From positions 97,445,332-97,509,331 of the forward strand of contig OU015495.1 of the NCBI GenBank assembly GCA_907164885.2: a DNA stretch of 64,000 bases, in the 5' to 3' direction. Below, in pieces: positions 60,501 through 64,000 of the stretch. The position numbers were made by a program, and so were the translations under genes. The notes beneath the pieces were generated by a model. It was not told the origin of the DNA and did no database searches. It was given only the letters and a program-made list of their open reading frames with translations. Within the stretch, counting starts at the first letter, position 1, and each line of letters starts with the position of its first letter. Source of the stretch: Dolomedes plantarius (taxonomy: Eukaryota; Arthropoda; Arachnida; Araneae; Dolomedidae).

Positions 60501-60718
60501 AGCGCCCTTTACACGTACGCTCTTTCCCGCGTGAAACCACTATCCCGCGTGATTGAGTGCACGTGTGAAGGTGTCGGAGAGGGAGGGAAAGCTGCTTTTG
60601 AGCGTACTGCAAATTTTCCCGCGCGCAATCCCGTACGCTCTTTCGCGGGTGCTTGGAGCGTGCTCGATATCCCGTACGCTCCAATCACTCGCGAAAAAAC
60701 GTACGTGTAAAGGACGCT
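60501..60718. mobile_element. GC-rich MITE with CG-rich TIRs
   Basis: The ends AGCGCCCTTTACACGTACG and, inward from the right, AGCGTCCTTTACACGTACG match at 18 of 19 positions. The 218-bp interior is far richer in CpG than the surroundings and repeats CGTACGCTC and CCCGCG words several times. The target duplication is unclear (possibly AAT), so the superfamily is unassigned; hAT- or P-like are options. A minus frame across it is not a gene. Confidence 0.75.
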
Positions 60719-61046
60719 AATGTTTCCAACAGCAATAAGTGTTTATTTTTGCCAATTTTTCTAGAATCAGGTAAAACCACCCTCTATTAATTCGAATCGG
60801 AATTATGAGTTCCAAAACGTTAATATCCTTGCTTAGCAGTTATACACATTGAATCGTGAATGAGATTCTCTTTACTTAATTGCTTCATCAGCTCACCCTT
60901 TTTTGTGTGAACTACATTATTTATAACATTTAAATCTCTATGTAGATTTTCCTTAACCTTTAGCTTATGGGGTCTATTTTTTTTCGATTCCTCAATAGTA
61001 CAAGAAAATTTCATACCCCCTTTGTAAGAACGGTCATTAAAGGGTT
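60719..61046. other. Non-coding stretch
   Basis: Nothing recognised. Confidence 0.4.
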
Positions 61047-61068
61047 TATATATATATATATATATATA
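61047..61068. repeat. (TA)n microsatellite, transposon target
   Basis: Abuts the left end of the Tc1-like element exactly; TA-rich sequence resumes on its other side at 62479. Confidence 0.95.
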
Positions 61069-62478
61069 CACTCATGGACAAAAAAATTAGCGCACCAAGA
61101 AATAACTCCGGGATCGTAACGAAACTTGCAATGAAGGTACATGTCGGGGAGATATGTAAATGATTAGAAATGCAGCGTGATTGCGCATTACGTATAGCCG
61201 GTAGAGGGCATTGAACATCGTACTCTGTGGAGTAAAACAGTTAACCAAAGATTGTTTGAGTGTGCTGAATCATTTACAACGGAAGAGCTGAGATAGACAT
61301 GCCATTACGCCATGTTCGAAGACAATATAAGCAGTTGTCGCAGTTTGAGAGGGGGAGAATCGTCGGGATGATGGAAGCTGGGTGGTCAGCTAGGCGAGTA
61401 GCTCGTCAATTAGGCCGCTCTGATTGTGGTGTGAGGAGGTGTTGGGACCAGTGGACCCGAGAGATGTCATGTACACGAAGACCAGGCTCAGAACGCCCTC
61501 GACAGACCAGTCGTCGAGAAGACCGCCACATCGTAAGAAATGCACGCGTACAGCCAACTGCTTCATCGGCCGCCATCCAGGCACAGGTAGCACCTTCACT
61601 AGGGGCCTCTGTGTCTTCTCGAACCATACGAAGGCGCCTGGCTGCAGGTCAGTTGGTATCGCGGCGTCCATTACGTGTGCTGCCCTTGACGCCTACCCAT
61701 CGACGCCTCCGTTTGGAGTTTTGCCGCGCACGAGGAAACTGGACTGCAGCAGAATGGAACCAGGTCGTCTTTAGCGACTAATCCAGATTCAATCTCGGCA
61801 GTGATGAAAATCGTGTTCGTGTGTGGAGAGCCCGTGGAGAACGCTTCAATCCTGCCTTTGCTGTACAGCGACACATCGCTCGCACAGCTGGTGTGATGGT
61901 ATGGGGTGCCATTGCCTACAATGCACGGTCACCCCTAGTATTGTTCCGTGGCACCATGACAGCCCAGCAGTATGTTCATGAAATCCTGCAACCACATGTG
62001 TTGCCACTCATGCAACGGCTCCCAGGAGCCATTTTTCAACAAGACAATGCTCGGCCTCATACGGCAAGGTGTCACAAGACTGTCTCCGCACTGTTACTAC
62101 CCTTCCTTGGCCTGCCCGATCCCAAGATTTGTCTCCAATCGAGCATATCTGGGATCATTTGGGACGACGAGTTGGGCATCCCACGAGTTTGAATGAACTA
62201 GAGGCAAGGTTACAGCAAATTTGGAACGAAATGTCTCAAGACATCATACAGAACTTGTATGACTCAATGCCCGATCGTATCGCATCGCGCATTTGCGCTA
62301 GAGGGTGTCCAACGGAGTATTAACTCCTCCGTTCTTTTGCCTTTTTCTCTGAAATAAATTATCCTTTTTCTTTGATTTTCTTATCATTTACTTATATCAA
62401 AGTAGTCATTACGTATGTAAAATTTCGTTTCATTTTAACGACTCCTTCTTGGTGCGCTAATTTTTTTGTCCATGAGTG
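61069..62478 (+). mobile_element. Tc1-like transposon with perfect 33-bp TIRs
   Basis: Both ends start CACTCATGGACAAAAAAATT and continue AGCGCACCAAGAA without mismatch over 33 bp, with TA at 61067-61068 and 62479-62480. 1410 bp, plus-strand gene with one stop and one frameshift. The clean ends suggest a fairly recent insertion or recent mobilisation by a related enzyme. Confidence 0.95.
61299..62323 (+). pseudogene. Tc1-family transposase, one stop and one frameshift
   Basis: The reading starts MPLRHVRRQYKQLSQFERGR. The first HTH lies at about residues 15-55 (GWSARRVARQLGRSDCGVRR), the linker includes RPGSERPRQTSRRED, and the second HTH is near residues 85-120 (SSRTIRRRLAAGQLVSRRPL). Asp160 (VVFSD) is the first catalytic residue; the next codon, normally Glu of the DES motif, is TAA (61779-61781). 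The same frame continues through RVWRARGERFNPAF and IFQQDNARPHTAR, then loses one base near 62066-62069. The remainder (DLSPIEHIWDHLGRRVG, ending GCPTEY) is in the next frame to the stop at 62321-62323. Two lesions disable an otherwise complete gene. Confidence 0.9.
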
Positions 62479-62525
62479 TATATATAATATGTGTGTGTGT
62501 GAATATATCTATATATATGTATATG

Positions 62526-62585
<60 letters not shown>
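62479..62585. repeat. Compound (TA)n/(GT)n microsatellite
   Basis: Mixed TA and TG runs, then uninterrupted TA 62536-62585. Confidence 0.95.
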
Positions 62586-62588
<3 letters not shown>

Positions 62589-63209
62589 TTGGAATACATG
62601 CTATCGCACCCCGTAAGGAAAAGGTTAAAGTATTTGTATTGCAATTCATATTGAAGTGTGTATAATCAAGTCTGTAAACGGAAACTGTATCCAGGCGTTC
62701 GCATACATATTTTTAAATAAATTGCTACGTTAGCATTTTACCATTGAAGATAAGCCCCACCTTACGGCAAAAGATAAAATTATGTTTGTAAAATATTTTA
62801 AGTGTTAAATCCCTCGAGAGGGGAACTTAAGTGGAATAAAATAATGGTATGTTCTCTTATCAGATTGCCGCTCGCTTTTCGCGGAGAAGGCCCATTAGTA
62901 TGGAATCAGAAAGAGTCTAGTTGTTTAGCAGAAATGCAAGATTTGTTTCCCATCACTACGCGTGAATGCTTCAAAGAAATTAACAAGAAAACTTTCATCG
63001 GTTTTGTTCAGGTAAAAGTGGTGTTAGTGCTAACCGGGGTAATAATGGAAACTTTAGATGTATTGCCATAAATCATAAATTAAAGGAAAATATTGATTTA
63101 TCACTGTTTTCGAATGACGCATCAACATATAGAAATCTTTCTCATAGTTCTTTGTACCTTTATTTGAATCTGGATGATTTAAAAGTCCATTTTGAGGGTT
63201 GTCATTTAT
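62586..63209. other. Non-coding stretch
   Basis: Contains R3 copy 4 (62835-63045). Confidence 0.4.
62835..63045 (+). repeat. Ancient dispersed repeat R3, copy 4
   Basis: Aligns with 56620-56835; words include TCTTATCAGATTGC, CCCATTAGTATGGAA, TTTAGCAGAAATGCAAGATT and GAAATTAACAAGAAAACTTT. The shared TTCAGGTAAAAGTGG resembles a splice donor. Confidence 0.55.
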
Positions 63210-63220
63210 AATTATTCATT

Positions 63221-63413
63221 AGTTTGTTTTGGTATTGGACCACTACGGTCATTTTTTGCTACACGAGGTCTAATTAAGACCGGGACCTACTGCTTAAAGC
63301 CGATTCCGAATGGCTACAAACAACCATCTCAATTGTGAGACTCGAACCCACAGACTCTGTTACCAAAGGCCAGCGCCCTAGCCCTTCGACCATTACTAGG
63401 CAAAATTATTCAT
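63221..63413 (-). mobile_element. tRNA-derived SINE, family B, copy 3, with 11-bp target duplication
   Basis: Read on the minus strand: GGGCTAGGGCGCTGGCC head, B box GGTTCGAGTCTC (within 63337-63349), GGCTTTAAGCAGTAGGTCCC and a TGTAGCAAAAAATGACCG 3' part. Direct repeats AATTATTCATT flank it at 63210-63220 and 63414-63424. It is the best-preserved member of the family in the window. Confidence 0.85.
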
Positions 63414-63424
63414 TCATTAGAAAA

Positions 63425-64000
63425 ATTATGTCTGAATCTGAATTATGCTTGTTATTATACTGTTCCGTTTTCCTGGGTTTGATAGGATTGAATACAATCT
63501 CTTCAGAAAGTGCAGACAAAATAAAAATTATTATTCTGTAAATTCTTCAAGTGCATGCACAAATTCAAACAGAAAACACGTAACAACCATCTTCTTGTAC
63601 AGCAGAAAACTCTAAAAATGCAAGTCACGATAACAGAGTCTTCAATACAATACACGCCTAACGCAGTTTCAATACATTCAATTCTCAACAGAAAAAAACA
63701 AAATGAGTCCCAATGCCAATATCAGGTATATTTATAGACTTCCAAAGCGCCCCCTATCGGTCGACCAACTAGAAATCTTTAGAAGAATTTAGAAAGTCCT
63801 AGAAGGTTGGCGACCATTGGATGCCATATCGCCAAATTTGGCAAAATATCTCCAAATTTAGCGACCAAAATAAGTCACCAAACCCATCGCTAATTTGGCG
63901 ATAACTCTCATATTTGGCTAGATAACCATAGACTTATAAAATTCGTAACAATACGCTATAGGTACATTCGTAAAGTTACAATTCATAGTTTTATCCAAGC
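63425..64000. other. Non-coding stretch with a TTTGGCGAT-rich end
   Basis: From about 63740 AAATTTGGC and GCGA(C/T) words recur in both orientations, including an 11-bp inverted pair ATCGCCAAATT/AATTTGGCGAT (about 63826-63836 and 63893-63903). Possibly the edge of a repeat that continues beyond the window. Confidence 0.4.

Noticed and set aside
61390..61874. Minus and alternate plus frames inside the 61-kb transposon
   Set aside because: Shadows of the transposase frame, which carries the HTH and catalytic motifs.

Overview
The window reads as nuclear DNA of an arthropod, most likely a spider or close chelicerate. It is AT-rich, full of (TA)n microsatellites, and contains Tc1/mariner, pogo/Tigger, piggyBac-like, SINE and LTR elements, with no recognisable operon or bacterial gene. 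The taxon is an inference: the HTH-only 'DUF4817' element and the Tcb-like transposases resemble what I remember from orb-weaver genomes, and I could not run a search. No complete host gene was found. The best host-gene candidate is one 80-codon putative exon on the minus strand (17321-17560) that ends at a canonical splice donor. The window is probably intergenic or lies inside very large introns.

Layout. 0-12 kb: a tRNA-derived SINE (492), a pogo/Tigger-like element with an internal 86-bp minisatellite (2207-3062), a decayed Tc1-like element (4230-5432), a dispersed repeat (8401), a second SINE family (9197) and two palindromic MITEs (9498 and 10851). 12-24 kb: a broken irritans-type mariner (12204-13497), a striking hairpin cluster (14751-14853), the candidate exon, a SINE with a 13-bp target duplication (18389-18769), an HTH-only element nested in a pogo-like element (18883-20576) and a mariner-derived foldback element (23072-23628). 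25-34 kb: a TTAA-flanked MITE, a GC-rich segment with promoter-like motifs, a pogo-type transposase relic (28400-29587) and a gag-only LTR retrotransposon (29967-33527) inserted in a copy of the 8.4-kb repeat.

36-48 kb: a DDxD transposon copy (36272-37538), a tandem array of about 254-bp units split by a Tigger-like element (39420-41110), a TIR repeat (41548), a 123-bp (TA)n tract, an intact Tc1-like transposase gene (44747-45787, the only apparently full-length gene) and a minus-strand gag-protease relic (46596-47754). 48-64 kb: further SINEs, a degenerate 70-80 bp minisatellite (52260-53160), a second DDxD copy (57420-58719), a piggyBac-like MITE (58962-59541), a GC-rich MITE (60501-60718), a Tc1-like element with perfect 33-bp TIRs but a broken gene (61069-62478) and a SINE with an 11-bp target duplication (63221-63413).

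The sequences interact mainly by nesting. Target duplications (TA, TTAA, 11-13 bp), paralogous empty sites and interrupted tandem arrays give a relative order of insertions. Several cut-and-paste elements sit beside (TA)n tracts, as expected for TA-targeting transposases. Coordinates of decayed element ends are good to a few bases unless stated otherwise. All identifications come from reading motifs by eye.
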